Assembly (NCBI RefSeq): GCF_900638585.1
Contig: NZ_LR134523.1
Location: 460,001 to 524,000 of the forward strand
Direction of reading: 5' to 3'
DNA: 64,000 nucleotides
Source of the DNA: Aedoeadaptatus ivorii
Lineage (GTDB): Bacteria > Bacillota > Clostridia > Tissierellales > Peptoniphilaceae
A program made the translations under genes and the position numbers. Positions 16,063 to 25,394 of the stretch are shown here, in pieces (within the stretch, counting starts at the first letter, position 1; every line of letters starts with the position of its first letter). The notes beneath the pieces were generated by a model. It saw nothing but the letters and a program-made list of their open reading frames with translations. It was not told where the DNA came from and searched no databases.

Positions 16063-16682
16063 AAGAAGTCGGAACGGTTGCGCATATGCGCCGCCGGGGC
16101 GAGAAGATCGAGATCGAAGTCGCCTGCAAAACCGTCCTCGAAGACGTGGCGATCGGCGATTCGATCTGCACCGACGGCGTATGCCTCACCGTCACCGCCT
16201 TTTCGGAGGACCGCTTTCGGGCGGATATGATGACCGTGACGGCACAAAAATCGGGTCTGGACCGATTGGCACCAGGCGCCTCTGTAAATCTGGAGCGGGC
16301 GCTCCTTCCCACTACGCGCATGGGCGGGCATATTTTGCAGGGCCATGTGGATACGGTGGGCACCGTCGCGGGAATCTCGCCCCACGAAGGCGGCTATCTC
16401 CTCTCGGTGAAAGTCGATCGCGACTGGTTTCCCTATTTTGTCGCCCAGGGCTCGGTGGGGTTAAACGGCGTCAGCCTGACCGTCGCCCGCACCGACGCCG
16501 ATGGGTTTACGGTATCGTTGATTCCCGAGACCCTCAGAGAGACCAATCTGGGCACATTGGAGCGGGGTTCGCCGATCACGGTGGAATTCGACATCGTCGG
16601 CAAGTATATTTTAAGAGCAAAAGAATGTCATACAAAGGGCGGGGGGATCGATATGGATTTTCTTCGCAGAAACGGATTTTAG
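16044..16682 (+). CDS. ribE: Riboflavin synthase, alpha subunit
   Basis: A 212-residue enzyme that dismutates two 6,7-dimethyl-8-ribityllumazine molecules into riboflavin. It starts at a TTG (16044), supported by the invariant N-terminus M-F-T-G-I-V-E and by GGGGTGAG just upstream, and overlaps ribD by 19 bases. Two lumazine-binding repeats are visible: MFTGIVEEVGTV at the start and LQGHVDTVGTV near residue 97. Both contain the substrate-binding residues typical of the trimeric enzyme. Confidence 0.96.
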   Translation: MFTGIVEEVGTVAHMRRRGEKIEIEVACKTVLEDVAIGDSICTDGVCLTVTAFSEDRFRADMMTVTAQKSGLDRLAPGASVNLERALLPTTRMGGHILQGHVDTVGTVAGISPHEGGYLLSVKVDRDWFPYFVAQGSVGLNGVSLTVARTDADGFTVSLIPETLRETNLGTLERGSPITVEFDIVGKYILRAKECHTKGGGIDMDFLRRNGF

Positions 16683-16691
16683 GAGGATCGT

Positions 16692-17921
16692 ATGTGGAGC
16701 ACAGTTGAAGAAGCAGTCCGCGCACTGCAAGCGGGAAAGATGATTTTTGTATTGGATTCCGAGGACCGGGAAAACGAGGGGGATATGATCGTCGCCGCCG
16801 AGACCTGTACGACGGAACAGTTAAACTTTATGGCGACCCATGCCCGCGGACTGATTTGTATGCCCATGAGCAAAAAAGAGGCGGACCGTTTGAAGCTCGC
16901 CCCCATGGTCTATCAGAATACGGACAATCACGAGACCGCATTTACCGTATCCATCGACCACGTCGAGACCGGAAGCGGCATTAGCGCCGTAGAGCGCGCC
17001 ATGACCGCGAGAAAGGCGGCGGATCCCGAAGCGGCGCCCACAGATTTTCGCCGCCCGGGGCATATGTTCCCCTTAATCGCAAAGCCTGGCGGGGTGCTGG
17101 AGCGCGAAGGCCATACCGAAGGTACGGTGGATCTTTTGCGCTTGGCGGGGCTTACCGAAATCGGACTCTGCTGTGAAATTATGGAAGACGACGGCGAAAT
17201 GATGCGAAGAGACCGCATTCGGGAGATGGCGAAAGAAGCGGGCGCGCCGCTGATCCATATCGAACAGCTCAAGGAATACCGCAAGACCCACGACCCGCTG
17301 GTAGAATGCGTCGCCAAGGCGGATATGCCGACCAAACACGGCCATTTTACCGCCTACGGCTACCGCAACCGCCTAAACGGCGAGCACCACGTGGCGCTCG
17401 TTAAAGGCGAGATCTCGGAGGACGAAGAGATCTTATGCCGCGTGCACTCCGAATGCCTTACGGGCGACGCCTTCGGCTCCTTGCGCTGCGACTGCGGCGA
17501 TCAGCTCGCCAAGGCGATGGAGCGGGTTTCGGAAGAAGGCCGCGGCGTCGTGCTCTATATGCGCCAGGAAGGCCGAGGGATCGGTTTGTTGAACAAACTC
17601 AAGGCCTACGCCCTTCAGGATCAGGGGATGGACACCATTGAGGCGAATCTCGCCCTGGGCTTTCCGGAAGACGCGCGGGAATACTATATCGGCGCGCAAA
17701 TCCTTCGGGATCTCGGCGTCCGAAAGATCCGCCTGCTCACCAACAATCCCGATAAGGTCTACCACTTGAACCAATACGGCATGGAAATCGTAAAGCGCGA
17801 ACCCATCGAGATCCATTCCCAGGCGTGCGACCACTTCTATTTGGAGACCAAGGCGAAAAAGATGCACCATTACTTGGACGAATTTAACACCGGCGAGACA
17901 TCCGAGGAGGCCATGCGATGA
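16692..17921 (+). CDS. ribBA: Bifunctional 3,4-dihydroxy-2-butanone-4-phosphate synthase / GTP cyclohydrolase II
   Basis: A 409-residue two-domain enzyme. The RibB domain (about 1-205) has [24 protein letters not shown] and [11 protein letters not shown]; the RibA domain has [19 protein letters not shown] with the zinc cysteines, [14 protein letters not shown] and LTNNPDKV. It supplies both precursors of the pathway, from ribulose 5-phosphate and from GTP. AGGAGG precedes the ATG, nine bases after ribE. The end overlaps ribH by four bases (ATGA). Confidence 0.97.
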   Translation: MWSTVEEAVRALQAGKMIFVLDSEDRENEGDMIVAAETCTTEQLNFMATHARGLICMPMSKKEADRLKLAPMVYQNTDNHETAFTVSIDHVETGSGISAVERAMTARKAADPEAAPTDFRRPGHMFPLIAKPGGVLEREGHTEGTVDLLRLAGLTEIGLCCEIMEDDGEMMRRDRIREMAKEAGAPLIHIEQLKEYRKTHDPLVECVAKADMPTKHGHFTAYGYRNRLNGEHHVALVKGEISEDEEILCRVHSECLTGDAFGSLRCDCGDQLAKAMERVSEEGRGVVLYMRQEGRGIGLLNKLKAYALQDQGMDTIEANLALGFPEDAREYYIGAQILRDLGVRKIRLLTNNPDKVYHLNQYGMEIVKREPIEIHSQACDHFYLETKAKKMHHYLDEFNTGETSEEAMR

Positions 17922-18379
17922 TTACGATTGAAGGAAAATTGACGGGACGGGGCAAAAAATTCGCCATCGTCGTCAGCCGTTTTAACGATTTTATTACCGG
18001 AAAGCTCCTCGACGGGGCGCTGGACTGCCTGATCCGCCACGAGGTCGAAGACGACGACATTACCCTGATCCGCGTGCCTGGGGCCTTTGAGATCCCCCTC
18101 GCCGCTCAACGCCTCGCAGAAAAGGGCGAATACGACGGCATCTTGTGTTTGGGCGCGGTGATCCGCGGCGCCACCACCCACTACGACTATGTCTGCAACG
18201 AAGTCTCCAAGGGCATCGCCAAGGTATCCTTAGACAGCGGTGTTCCCGTGGGCTTCGGGGTCGTCACCACCGAAAACATCGAGCAGGCCATCGAGCGGGC
18301 CGGCACTAAGAGCGGCAACAAGGGATACGATACGGCCATGAGCGTATTGGAAATGGTCGATTTGTTCGACCGCATTTGA
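17918..18379 (+). CDS. ribH: 6,7-dimethyl-8-ribityllumazine synthase
   Basis: A 153-residue protein that condenses the RibA/RibD and RibB products into lumazine and usually forms 60-subunit capsids. Landmarks are [40 protein letters not shown] and [23 protein letters not shown] in shorter pieces. The start overlaps the ribBA stop. It completes the ribDEBA-H operon, so the cell can make lumazine and riboflavin; a RibD-type phosphatase and FAD synthase must be encoded elsewhere. Confidence 0.97.
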   Translation: MITIEGKLTGRGKKFAIVVSRFNDFITGKLLDGALDCLIRHEVEDDDITLIRVPGAFEIPLAAQRLAEKGEYDGILCLGAVIRGATTHYDYVCNEVSKGIAKVSLDSGVPVGFGVVTTENIEQAIERAGTKSGNKGYDTAMSVLEMVDLFDRI

Positions 18380-18410
18380 TTGGCGGAATTTGAAAAATAT
18401 GTAATAATAG

Positions 18411-18443
18411 GGGAGAAAGACGAAGGTCTTTCTCCTTTTTTTT
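18411..18443 (+). terminator. Terminator of the riboflavin operon
   Basis: A ten-bp stem GGAGAAAGAC/GTCTTTCTCC closed by GAAG is followed by eight T. Confidence 0.93.
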
Positions 18444-18543
18444 GTATTTTCAGAAAGAAAAGACGAAGGATGCACGCATTTCTTCAAAATAAGATCAAGT
18501 TTGTAATCTATACATTAAGAGTGCCAAGTTTATTTAAACTCTA

Positions 18544-18552
18544 TGTTATAAT
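18544..18552 (+). promoter_or_regulatory. Extended -10 promoter of the ACT-DUF711 pair
   Basis: TGTTATAAT is an extended consensus -10; no convincing -35 is seen. GAGGAGGGG lies ten bases downstream. The remaining stretch between the terminator at 18443 and this box is A/T-rich and shows nothing else I can name. Confidence 0.55.
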
Positions 18553-18575
18553 ATTGGAAGTGAGGAGGGGTTATT

Positions 18576-18845
18576 ATGAAAGCAGTTGTCAGCGTCTTGG
18601 GACGCGATCAGATCGGCATTGTCTATCTCGTCACCGAGCAATTGCAAAAACACAAATTCAATATTTTGGACATCAGTCAAACCATTGTCGACGGCTATTT
18701 TACGATGATTCTCGTCGTGGAACACGCCGACGAAAATTTTGCCTTAGAAGAAGTCGTAGAAGAGTATCAGTCCCTCGGCGAAGAGTTGGGCTTGGATATC
18801 CGCCTGCAACACGAAGCGCTTTTCAGCAGAATGCACCGCATTTAG
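18576..18845 (+). CDS. ACT-domain protein (UPF0237 family)
   Basis: An 89-residue protein that is a single ACT domain: [21 protein letters not shown] at the start and FTMILVVE in the third strand. ACT domains bind amino acids or other small ligands to control enzymes; the best-known relative is the glycine-cleavage regulator GcvR. GAGGAGG lies upstream. It is 13 bases before the DUF711 gene, a pairing conserved across Firmicutes and archaea, so it may be the ligand-sensing partner of that enzyme. The ligand is unknown. Confidence 0.88.
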   Translation: MKAVVSVLGRDQIGIVYLVTEQLQKHKFNILDISQTIVDGYFTMILVVEHADENFALEEVVEEYQSLGEELGLDIRLQHEALFSRMHRI

Positions 18846-18858
18846 GGAGGGGATTTTC

Positions 18859-20214
18859 TTGGATCGTTCTTCTATTCTGGAAACCATACATATGCTCGAC
18901 CACGAGAATTTGGATATCCGCACGGCGACGATGGGCATTTCGTTGCTGGACTGCATATCCGACGACGCGGACGAGGTATCGGAAAAGGTATACGCGAAGA
19001 TTACCGCATTGGGAAAAGACCTGGTCGAGACGGCCGATGCGGTTGCCGCAAAATACGGCGTATGTGTCGTAAACAAGCGCATTTCCGTAACGCCCGCGTC
19101 TCTTTTATTGCCCGGCGGCAGCCGCGAGGACTTTGTGAAGCTCGCTAAGTCTTTGGATCGGGCCGCCATTGCCATCGGCGTCGACTTTATCGGCGGGTTT
19201 TCGGCGCTAGTGCACGGCGGTATGACCGCCGAGGAGAGAAATCTGATCGAGGCGATTCCCGAGGCCTTGTCGTCGACCGAAAAAGTCTGTGCGTCGGTGA
19301 ATGTAGGCAGCTCCAAGTCGGGGCTGAATATGGACGCGGTGCGGATTATGGGCGAAAAGATTATCGAAGCGGCGAAACTTTCTTCCGCCGACGACTCTAT
19401 CGCCTGTGCGAAGCTCGTGGTCTTTGCCAACGCCGTCGAGGACAATCCCTTTATGGCAGGGGCATTCCACGGGGTGGGTCTTTCGGATCACGTGCTCCAT
19501 GTGGGCATTTCCGGACCGGGGGTAGTGAAATCCGCCCTGGAAAACTATCGCGCGGACCGCTTCGACGAGCTCGCCCGCGTAATCAGCGAGATGGCCTTTA
19601 AGATCACCCGCATGGGCGAATTGGTGGGAAAAGAAATCGCCGAGCGCCTCGACGTGCCCTTCGGCTCCATCGACCTATCGCTTGCCCCGACGCCGGCGGT
19701 GGGCGACAGCGTCGCGCGGATCCTCGAAGAGATCGGCATCGGCCGGGTGGGCGGCCACGGCACCACGGCGGCGCTTGCGCTTTTAAACGACGCGGTAAAA
19801 AAAGGCGGCATTAACGCCTCGGCCCATGTAGGGGGCTTAAGCGGCGCGTTTATCCCGGTCTCCGAGGACGAGGGCATGATCGATGCGGCCGCAGCGGGCG
19901 CATTGGGACTCGATAAACTCGAAGCCATGACCTGCGTCTGTTCGGTGGGTCTCGATATGATCGCGATTCCCGGCGATACGCCCGCATCGACCATTGCGGC
20001 GATCCTCGCGGACGAGGCGATGATCGGCATCATCAATCACAAAACCACGGCGGTTCGCATCATTCCCGTCTGCGGAAAGGGAGTGGGCGACGGCGCCGTA
20101 TTCGGCGGCCTCCTGGGCGAGGCTCCCATCCTTCCCGTACACGAAAACGACTGTCGTCGATTTGCGGCGCGCGGCGGATTTATCCCCGCCCCGATCCACA
20201 GCTTTAAGAACTGA
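18859..20214 (+). CDS. DUF711 / UPF0210 (PFL-like family) protein
   Basis: A 451-residue cytoplasmic protein with a TTG start at 18859; GGGAGGGG is seven bases upstream and the N-terminal [20 protein letters not shown] is conserved in the family. Other family segments are [30 protein letters not shown] and [18 protein letters not shown]. The family has been structurally related to pyruvate formate-lyase-like barrels but has no demonstrated reaction, and I see no glycyl-radical RVxGY motif. It follows an ACT-domain gene in what is probably a two-gene operon. Confidence 0.88.
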   Translation: MDRSSILETIHMLDHENLDIRTATMGISLLDCISDDADEVSEKVYAKITALGKDLVETADAVAAKYGVCVVNKRISVTPASLLLPGGSREDFVKLAKSLDRAAIAIGVDFIGGFSALVHGGMTAEERNLIEAIPEALSSTEKVCASVNVGSSKSGLNMDAVRIMGEKIIEAAKLSSADDSIACAKLVVFANAVEDNPFMAGAFHGVGLSDHVLHVGISGPGVVKSALENYRADRFDELARVISEMAFKITRMGELVGKEIAERLDVPFGSIDLSLAPTPAVGDSVARILEEIGIGRVGGHGTTAALALLNDAVKKGGINASAHVGGLSGAFIPVSEDEGMIDAAAAGALGLDKLEAMTCVCSVGLDMIAIPGDTPASTIAAILADEAMIGIINHKTTAVRIIPVCGKGVGDGAVFGGLLGEAPILPVHENDCRRFAARGGFIPAPIHSFKN

Positions 20215-20241
20215 CGTCTTTGCCGTCTGGAAAGGAAAAGA

Positions 20242-21293
20242 ATGACAGTCTCTATTCAAGAATTTATCGCTATGATCAGCGAGGACCCGGCTATTTTTAT
20301 TACCGCTTTGCTCGTCCTCGCCGTTATTTTTGTAAACGGATGGACCGATGCGCCCAACGCCATCGCCACCGCCGTATCCACGCGGTCCATCGAACCGCAA
20401 AAGGCCATTTATATGGCGACATTGTTCAATTTTCTCGGCGTATTCGTTATGACCTTTCTCAATGCGAATGTCGCCGAAACCATCTTTAATATGGTAGACT
20501 TTAACGGCAACAACAACGAGGCGGTCATCGCCCTGTGCGCCGCCTTATTCAGTATCGTCATCTGGGCGACTGCCGCCTGGTACTTCGGGATTCCCACTTC
20601 GGAATCCCACGCCCTGATCGCCGGTCTTTCCGGCTCTGCCATCGCCCTGCACGGCGGCCTTGCCGGCATCAACGGCGCAGAGTGGATCAAAAACATCTAC
20701 GGCCTGGTGCTTTCGACGGTATTGGGCTTCGGCATGGGTTATATCGTGGTCGAGGCGGTAAAGCGCATCTTCTTTTATGCCGACCGACGAAAGACCAAGC
20801 GATTTTTTAAGAACGGACAGCTGATCTCGGCGGCGGCCATGGCATTTATGCACGGAGCGCAGGACGGCCAGAAGTTTATGGGGGTATTTATGCTCGCCAT
20901 CAGCCTGGGGGCCGGCACCGGAAACGCCGGGCATTTTATCATTCCCTCCTGGCTGATGATTCTGACCTCGCTCGTCATCGGTTTCGGCACCAGCATCGGC
21001 GGACTTCGGATCATCAAATCCGTCGGGATGATATGGTCAAGCTGGAGACCTACGAAGGGTTCGCCGCCGATATGGGGGCGGCGATCAGCCTATTGTTCGC
21101 ATCGATTACCGGGATCCCCGTCTCCACCACCCACACCAAGACCACGGCGATTATGGGCGTGGGCGCCTCCAAGCGCATTCGTAATGTCAACTGGGCAGTC
21201 GTTCGGGAGATGGGGCTGGCGTGGGTGTTGACCTTTCCTGGCTGCGGGTTGATCGGCTTTATAGTAACGTATATCTTTATCAAAATTTTCTAG
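20242..21293 (+). pseudogene. PiT-family inorganic phosphate transporter, interrupted by a one-base frameshift
   Basis: A membrane transporter of the PiT/PHO-4 family. The first frame carries NGWTDAPNAIATAVSTRS, FGIPTSESHALIAGLSG and IGGLRIIKSVGM; the second frame, from 21033, carries DMVKLE-like sequence, then GFAADMGAAISLL, GIPVSTTHTKTTAIMGVGA and the last helix. Restoring one G in GGGATGATATGG (about 21025-21036) rejoins them into a full-length transporter of about 350 residues. As written, translation would read into an unrelated Pro/Arg/Trp-rich tail to 21231. It is either a recent inactivation or a sequence error. The DUF47 partner follows. Confidence 0.85.
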
Positions 21294-21302
21294 GAGCATT
21301 CC

Positions 21303-21929
21303 ATGAGAGAAAGAAAGTTCGACTATTTTCAGAAGTTTAGCGATATGACGGATCGCGCGACGGCGGCGGCCAGACTGCTCAGCGACATCTTAAACAATTA
21401 CGATCACACCAAGCTGAAAGAAAAGACCGAAGCCATGAAGCGCATCGAAAACGACGCGGACCATACCATGCACTCGATTATGAATCAGCTGGCCATCGAA
21501 TTTTTGCCGCCCATCGAGCGGGAAGACATTATCGAAGTGACCCAAAAGCTCGATACGGTGGTCGACAGCATCGAGGAGATCCTCTTGGGTCTGTATATGT
21601 ATCGGGTGCGGGAATTGATCCCCGAATGCATAGAATTCGGCGAATTAATTCTGGAGGGCACGCTGCTATTGGAAGAGCTGGTGTTGGAATTCAGCAACTT
21701 CAAGCGCTCCAATGACGTAAAGGATCGCATTATTCACATCAACTCCCTCGAGGGCAAGGGCGATGAATTGTACTTAAATTCCATGCGCGCCCTCTTCGAC
21801 TTTACCGGCACCTTCGACCCCCGCCGCATCCTGACCTGGAAGGAACTCTTGACGGTGATGGAAAACTGTATGGACAGCATAGAAGGTGCGGCGAACGAAT
21901 TCGAATCCGCCATGTTAAAAAACCAATAA
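21303..21929 (+). CDS. DUF47 family, PhoU-like phosphate transport accessory protein
   Basis: A 208-residue helical protein: DRATAAARLLSDIL, MKRIENDADHTMHSIMNQL with its acidic E/D-x-x-x-D metal-binding pattern, and PIEREDIIEVTQKLDTVVDSIEE. This is the PhoU-like family that almost always accompanies PiT transporters, which is the case here ten bases downstream. It probably regulates phosphate uptake. The gene is intact, which makes the frameshift in its partner notable. Confidence 0.92.
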   Translation: MRERKFDYFQKFSDMTDRATAAARLLSDILNNYDHTKLKEKTEAMKRIENDADHTMHSIMNQLAIEFLPPIEREDIIEVTQKLDTVVDSIEEILLGLYMYRVRELIPECIEFGELILEGTLLLEELVLEFSNFKRSNDVKDRIIHINSLEGKGDELYLNSMRALFDFTGTFDPRRILTWKELLTVMENCMDSIEGAANEFESAMLKNQ

Positions 21930-21933
21930 ATAC

Positions 21934-21968
21934 AAAAACCGGTCCCTAGCGTTTAAGACCGGTTTTTT
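21934..21968 (+). terminator. Bidirectional terminator between DUF47 and helicase genes
   Basis: AAAAACCGGTC and GACCGGTTTTTT pair across a 12-base loop. The flanking A and T tracts allow use from both strands, and the stop codon of the minus-strand helicase lies in the loop/stem. Confidence 0.85.
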
Positions 21969-23818
21969 CGTTGCCGCAATATGTCTTCTTTTGCCCAGGT
22001 AAAAAAGGGGGAGGGGCTCGCCACTTCCCGGTCGATGCGCCTGGGCCTGAGAAAATAGAGGCGATGGCGCGCCCGGGTCATGCCCACATAAAACAAGCGA
22101 CGCTCTTCTTCGAGCAGGCGCTCCACTTCGTGGGGATGTGCGTCCGATGCGGCGCGGGCGGGGATTACATCTTCGTTTAAGTCGATCAGAAATACCGCAT
22201 CGAATTCCAACCCCTTGGCGCCGTGCAGCGTGCTCAACACGATGCCCGGTTCCTTGGCACCGCCGCCCGAAAGCAGACGGTCCAGCGCCTGCAAGCGGGC
22301 CATAAAGGCGTCCGCATCGGCGCAGTTTTTGGCGATAAATTTCGCGTAGTAGAGAATGCGCATGGCGGCGGTTTTGGAGGAGCCAAAGGTATTGGCGTGG
22401 TTTTCCAAATACTTTTCGTATTCCAGATCCTTTTGAATAAATCGAAAGGCTTCGGCGAGGGGAAGGCCCGCGAGATACATAAAGTCGCGGCGTAGCGCTT
22501 GGAGGTCCCTCCGCATATAGTCGGGGAGCTTTCCTTCGAGCATGGTGTCGAAGACCGATACCGAAACGCCGCGGCGAGCGAGGTCCTCCACCATTTTCTT
22601 GGAAATATAGCCGCGGATTTTATAGTAAATATGCGAGAACGATTCGAGATCGCGAGGGTCTTGGGCAAAGCGCACGATCTCCAAGAGATCCTTTACGACG
22701 CGGTGGCGCAAAAATCGGATCTTGCCCTCGCGCATCGAAAAGGCGATATTCTTCCGCTCGAAGTATTCCGCACAGCCCACGGCGGAGATATGGTTGCGAT
22801 AGAGCATCGCCACGTCCTTGAGGTCGTGTTTTTGAATTTCGGATGCGATAAAGGCGTATTGTCGTTTGAGATCGTCGAGCTCCACATAGCGAAGCGCGAC
22901 GCCGCTTTCCCGTACGGCGTGCACGTCTTTCGAATAGCGCTTTTTATTCTGTTCGATAAAACGGGTGGAGGCGGCGATAATCGATTCCGTCGAGCGAAAA
23001 TTGCGGGACAGATAGTAGATCTTCAGATTCTGATAGCGGTCCTTCAGCGACATGAGACCTTGAAAGTCGGCGCCCCGAAAGCCGTAAATCGACTGGTCGT
23101 CGTCGGCGACGACGAAGAGGTTTTTTTCCGCTCCCAAAACGGCATCGACGATGGCGAGCTGACCGCGCGATGTATCCTGGCCTTCGTCGAGCTGTACATA
23201 GTCGTAGGATCTACGAATGGCGCGCAAGAGGCCCGGATCCTTTTGAAAAATTTCGGGGCAAAGGGCGATCATATCGTCGAAGTCGATCCAGTTGCGGCTG
23301 CGCTTGAGCGATTCGTAACCTCGGTAAAATTTTGTAAAGAGGGGACTGCGCGCCTGTTTCTGATAGGCGTCGGGGTCGAGCATTTTATTTTTGACGTATC
23401 CGATTTCTCCGATCAAGGTCTCCAGCTGCTCGTCGTTGGGGCTTCGGTGCAGATACTCTCGCCATAGATCGGCGAGGATGCGCCACTTCCCGATGTTTTG
23501 CGCGGTTTCGATCAAGGTGTAGCGAATGCCCGAGCGGCGCTCGTAATTTTTCAGCACCGAAAAGCAGAAGCTGTGGATGGTGGAAAAAGACGGCGCCGGT
23601 TCCTCATAGAAGAGCTTGCGGTAGCGGAGCTGCATATCTTTGGCGGCGGCCCTTGAAAAGGTTATCGTAAGAATGCGCACCGGATCCTCACCCGCTTCGA
23701 TCAGTCTCTTGGTGCGGCTTAGAAGCATCGTCGTCTTTCCGCTTCCGGGCACGGCGAGGACCAGGGCGGGACCTTTGTCGTGGGAGATCGCCTTTTTCTG
23801 TTCATCGGTCAGTTTCAT
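21953..23818 (-). CDS. UvrD/Rep-type superfamily 1 DNA helicase
   Basis: A 621-residue ATP-dependent 3'-5' DNA helicase. Motifs in order: Q-motif region LTDEQKKAI, Walker A VPGSGKTTM (about 24-32), motif Ia TITFSRAAA, motif II QLDEGQD, motif III VVADDDQSIYGFRGAD, motif IV SRNFRS, motif V TLHGAKGLEFDAVFLIDL and motif VI EERRLFYVGMTRAR. It is shorter than PcrA (about 700-740) and has a reduced 2B/C-terminal part, so it may be a second UvrD-like enzyme rather than PcrA itself. Motif II reads DEGQD where DEAQD/DEYQD is common. The start has GGGAGGTG upstream on the minus strand. Confidence 0.92.
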   Translation of the reverse strand: MKLTDEQKKAISHDKGPALVLAVPGSGKTTMLLSRTKRLIEAGEDPVRILTITFSRAAAKDMQLRYRKLFYEEPAPSFSTIHSFCFSVLKNYERRSGIRYTLIETAQNIGKWRILADLWREYLHRSPNDEQLETLIGEIGYVKNKMLDPDAYQKQARSPLFTKFYRGYESLKRSRNWIDFDDMIALCPEIFQKDPGLLRAIRRSYDYVQLDEGQDTSRGQLAIVDAVLGAEKNLFVVADDDQSIYGFRGADFQGLMSLKDRYQNLKIYYLSRNFRSTESIIAASTRFIEQNKKRYSKDVHAVRESGVALRYVELDDLKRQYAFIASEIQKHDLKDVAMLYRNHISAVGCAEYFERKNIAFSMREGKIRFLRHRVVKDLLEIVRFAQDPRDLESFSHIYYKIRGYISKKMVEDLARRGVSVSVFDTMLEGKLPDYMRRDLQALRRDFMYLAGLPLAEAFRFIQKDLEYEKYLENHANTFGSSKTAAMRILYYAKFIAKNCADADAFMARLQALDRLLSGGGAKEPGIVLSTLHGAKGLEFDAVFLIDLNEDVIPARAASDAHPHEVERLLEEERRLFYVGMTRARHRLYFLRPRRIDREVASPSPFFTWAKEDILRQRKNRS

Positions 23819-23834
23819 AGTTCACCTCCCGTCG

Positions 23835-23843
23835 AGTATACCA
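23835..23843 (-). promoter_or_regulatory. Extended -10 promoter of the helicase gene
   Basis: On the minus strand TGGTATACT is followed after four bases by GGGAGG and the start codon, giving an unusually short expected leader. Confidence 0.5.
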
Positions 23844-23862
23844 TTTCTTCGGGCAAATGTCC

Positions 23863-23891
23863 TTTTCAAGACTTGGGGCATGGTATATAAT
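23863..23891 (+). promoter_or_regulatory. Promoter of the PAP2-phosphatase gene
   Basis: TTTTCA and TATAAT are 17 bases apart. The box lies only 14 bases before the likely start codon. Confidence 0.5.
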
Positions 23892-23904
23892 GAACGGAGT
23901 AGGT

Positions 23905-24462
23905 ATGTACAGGATGGTGAAGATGAAAAACCCGTTTAAATCTTTTGATGAATACTTTATGGAACGCATCAATAAGGAATTAAAAAATCCCTACTGCGAT
24001 ATGTTTTTTTATTTGTATACCAATATTGCAGGTCCCAGATGTCTGGTCGCGTTTTCTCTCTTCATGCTCGCGCTCGGAAAACGTTGGATCGGGCAATCGG
24101 CCTACGAGATGGTCCTGGCATTGGTGCTGAGTACCTTGCTGGCACAAATTTTAAAACGGGCATTCAGCCGGAGTCGACCCTACTGGATTTTGAAAAACCT
24201 CAATACCTACGGGATCGACCTACGGGATTATTCTTTTCCTTCGGGACATACGACCGCGGCATTTACCGTGGCCACCACATTCTCACTGTATTTTCCGAAA
24301 CTTGCCGTACTCTTTATCGCCATGGCGATACTGGTGGCGGTTTCCAGGACGTATCTCGCGGTACACTATCCCACCGATGTCTTGGCGGGCGTGATACTCG
24401 GCATCGGCGTCGCGTATGTTGTACATATTTATGTCTACGATGCCGTAGCAAATTGGTTTTAG
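23905..24462 (+). CDS. PAP2 superfamily phosphatase (membrane)
   Basis: A 185-residue integral membrane protein with about five helices. The three phosphatase motifs are present: KRAFSRSRPY (KxxxxxxRP), FPSGHTTAAF (PSGH) and SRTYLAVHYPTD (SRxxxxxHxxxD). Such enzymes remove phosphate from lipid substrates such as undecaprenyl pyrophosphate or phosphatidic acid on the outer face of the membrane; which one applies cannot be told. I use the ATG at 23905 after GGAGT; the ATG at 23923 with AGGA eight to nine bases upstream is an equally reasonable start. Confidence 0.9.
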   Translation: MYRMVKMKNPFKSFDEYFMERINKELKNPYCDMFFYLYTNIAGPRCLVAFSLFMLALGKRWIGQSAYEMVLALVLSTLLAQILKRAFSRSRPYWILKNLNTYGIDLRDYSFPSGHTTAAFTVATTFSLYFPKLAVLFIAMAILVAVSRTYLAVHYPTDVLAGVILGIGVAYVVHIYVYDAVANWF

Positions 24463-24480
24463 CAAAAGGAGGAAGCGTAT

Positions 24481-25284
24481 ATGGTAATGACAAACTTCTT
24501 GCAAAAGAGAAAAACGGTTCGGGAATTCGGTCCTACGGATCTTTCCGCCACCGAAATGCAATGGGTACGAGATATTCTCGCCAAGGTGGAAAACGAAGAA
24601 GGCAGCGAGGACATCAGCTTCGCGCTGTTTGAAAACGGAGATACCATCGCAAACAGCCTGAAGGGCAAAGCCGGTTATGGCGGCGTGATGATTGCCGCGC
24701 CCTTCTATATCGCATTGAAGGTAAAGAGCCACGACAAAGAAGATTTGATCCGCACCGGCTACTATCTCGAAAAACTCAACACCGCACTGGTCGACCGCGG
24801 ATTCGGCACCTGCTGGATCACCGTCACCCAAGTCGACGACGATACCAAGAAAATGCTCTTCGGCGAAGGCGGAGAATTTGTCGACTACATCGTAGGATTC
24901 GGGCACGCCGAAAACCAGGAAGTATTTGCCGAAGACGGCGTAAGCCCCCGCTATAGCGTGGACGAAATCGTATTTAAGGATCACCTCGATACGCCCGTCA
25001 CTATGGAAGTATTGGAAAACTACGGCCTGTTTGAGCTGTTTACTTCCATTCGCTTTGCGCCCAGCCATGTAAACGCGCAGCCCTGGCGCTTCTTGCTCAA
25101 AGACGACGGTACGGTTACGCTGTTTATGGACAAATCCAAGGGCCAAAAGAGCTATGTGGATATCGGCGTCGTCATGTACTACTTCGAGGCGATGCTCGCG
25201 GGCACCGGCACCCACAAGCGTTGGGCACTCATAGAAGGAGCCGACATCGGCGGATTGGAACCCGTCGCAGAAATTTCCATCTGA
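24481..25284 (+). CDS. Nitroreductase family protein
   Basis: A 267-residue flavoprotein-like protein with AGGAGG eight bases before the ATG. The N-terminal FLQKRKTVREFGP segment and the FAPSHVNAQPWRFLL segment near residue 197 are the two FMN-contact regions of nitroreductases, here far apart with an unusually long middle and a circularly shifted look compared with classical NfnB. GYYLEKLNTALVDRGFGTCWI is the conserved helix. Members reduce nitro compounds or quinones with NAD(P)H; the physiological substrate is unknown. A terminator follows. Confidence 0.82.
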   Translation: MVMTNFLQKRKTVREFGPTDLSATEMQWVRDILAKVENEEGSEDISFALFENGDTIANSLKGKAGYGGVMIAAPFYIALKVKSHDKEDLIRTGYYLEKLNTALVDRGFGTCWITVTQVDDDTKKMLFGEGGEFVDYIVGFGHAENQEVFAEDGVSPRYSVDEIVFKDHLDTPVTMEVLENYGLFELFTSIRFAPSHVNAQPWRFLLKDDGTVTLFMDKSKGQKSYVDIGVVMYYFEAMLAGTGTHKRWALIEGADIGGLEPVAEISI

Positions 25285-25297
25285 TTCCGGCGAAGGA

Positions 25298-25323
25298 AAA
25301 GGCGCCTGCAGGCGCTTTTTTTA
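25298..25323 (+). terminator. Terminator after nitroreductase gene
   Basis: A GCGCC/GGCGC stem around TGCA, extended by A/G-T pairs, ends in seven T. Confidence 0.8.
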
Positions 25324-25352
25324 TTGACAAAAACCGAAAAGGAGCGTATCCT
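25324..25352 (+). promoter_or_regulatory. Promoter of the metal P-type ATPase gene
   Basis: TTGACA and TATCCT are 17 bases apart, directly after the upstream terminator. The start codon is about 43 bases downstream of the -10. Confidence 0.7.
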
Positions 25353-25376
25353 ATACATGAACAATCAATCATGTGT
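25353..25376 (+). promoter_or_regulatory. Candidate ArsR/SmtB-family operator
   Basis: ACATGA (25355-25360) and TCATGT (25369-25374) form a 6-bp inverted repeat with an 8-base spacer, and the left arm contains ATGAACA, the half-site typical of ArsR/SmtB/CadC operators. It sits right after the -10 box, a position suited to repression. Confidence 0.55.
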
Positions 25377-25394
25377 CAGCGGAGGGAGGATTCT

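Noticed and set aside
18380-18575. Possible small gene in the gap after ribH
   Set aside because: The open frame there has no ribosome binding site, runs through the terminator hairpin and then out of frame through the ACT gene.
21020-21045. Programmed frameshift in the phosphate transporter
   Set aside because: There is no slippery heptamer, stimulatory hairpin or internal ribosome binding site suited to recoding, and the family is not known to use it; a simple deletion explains the sequence.
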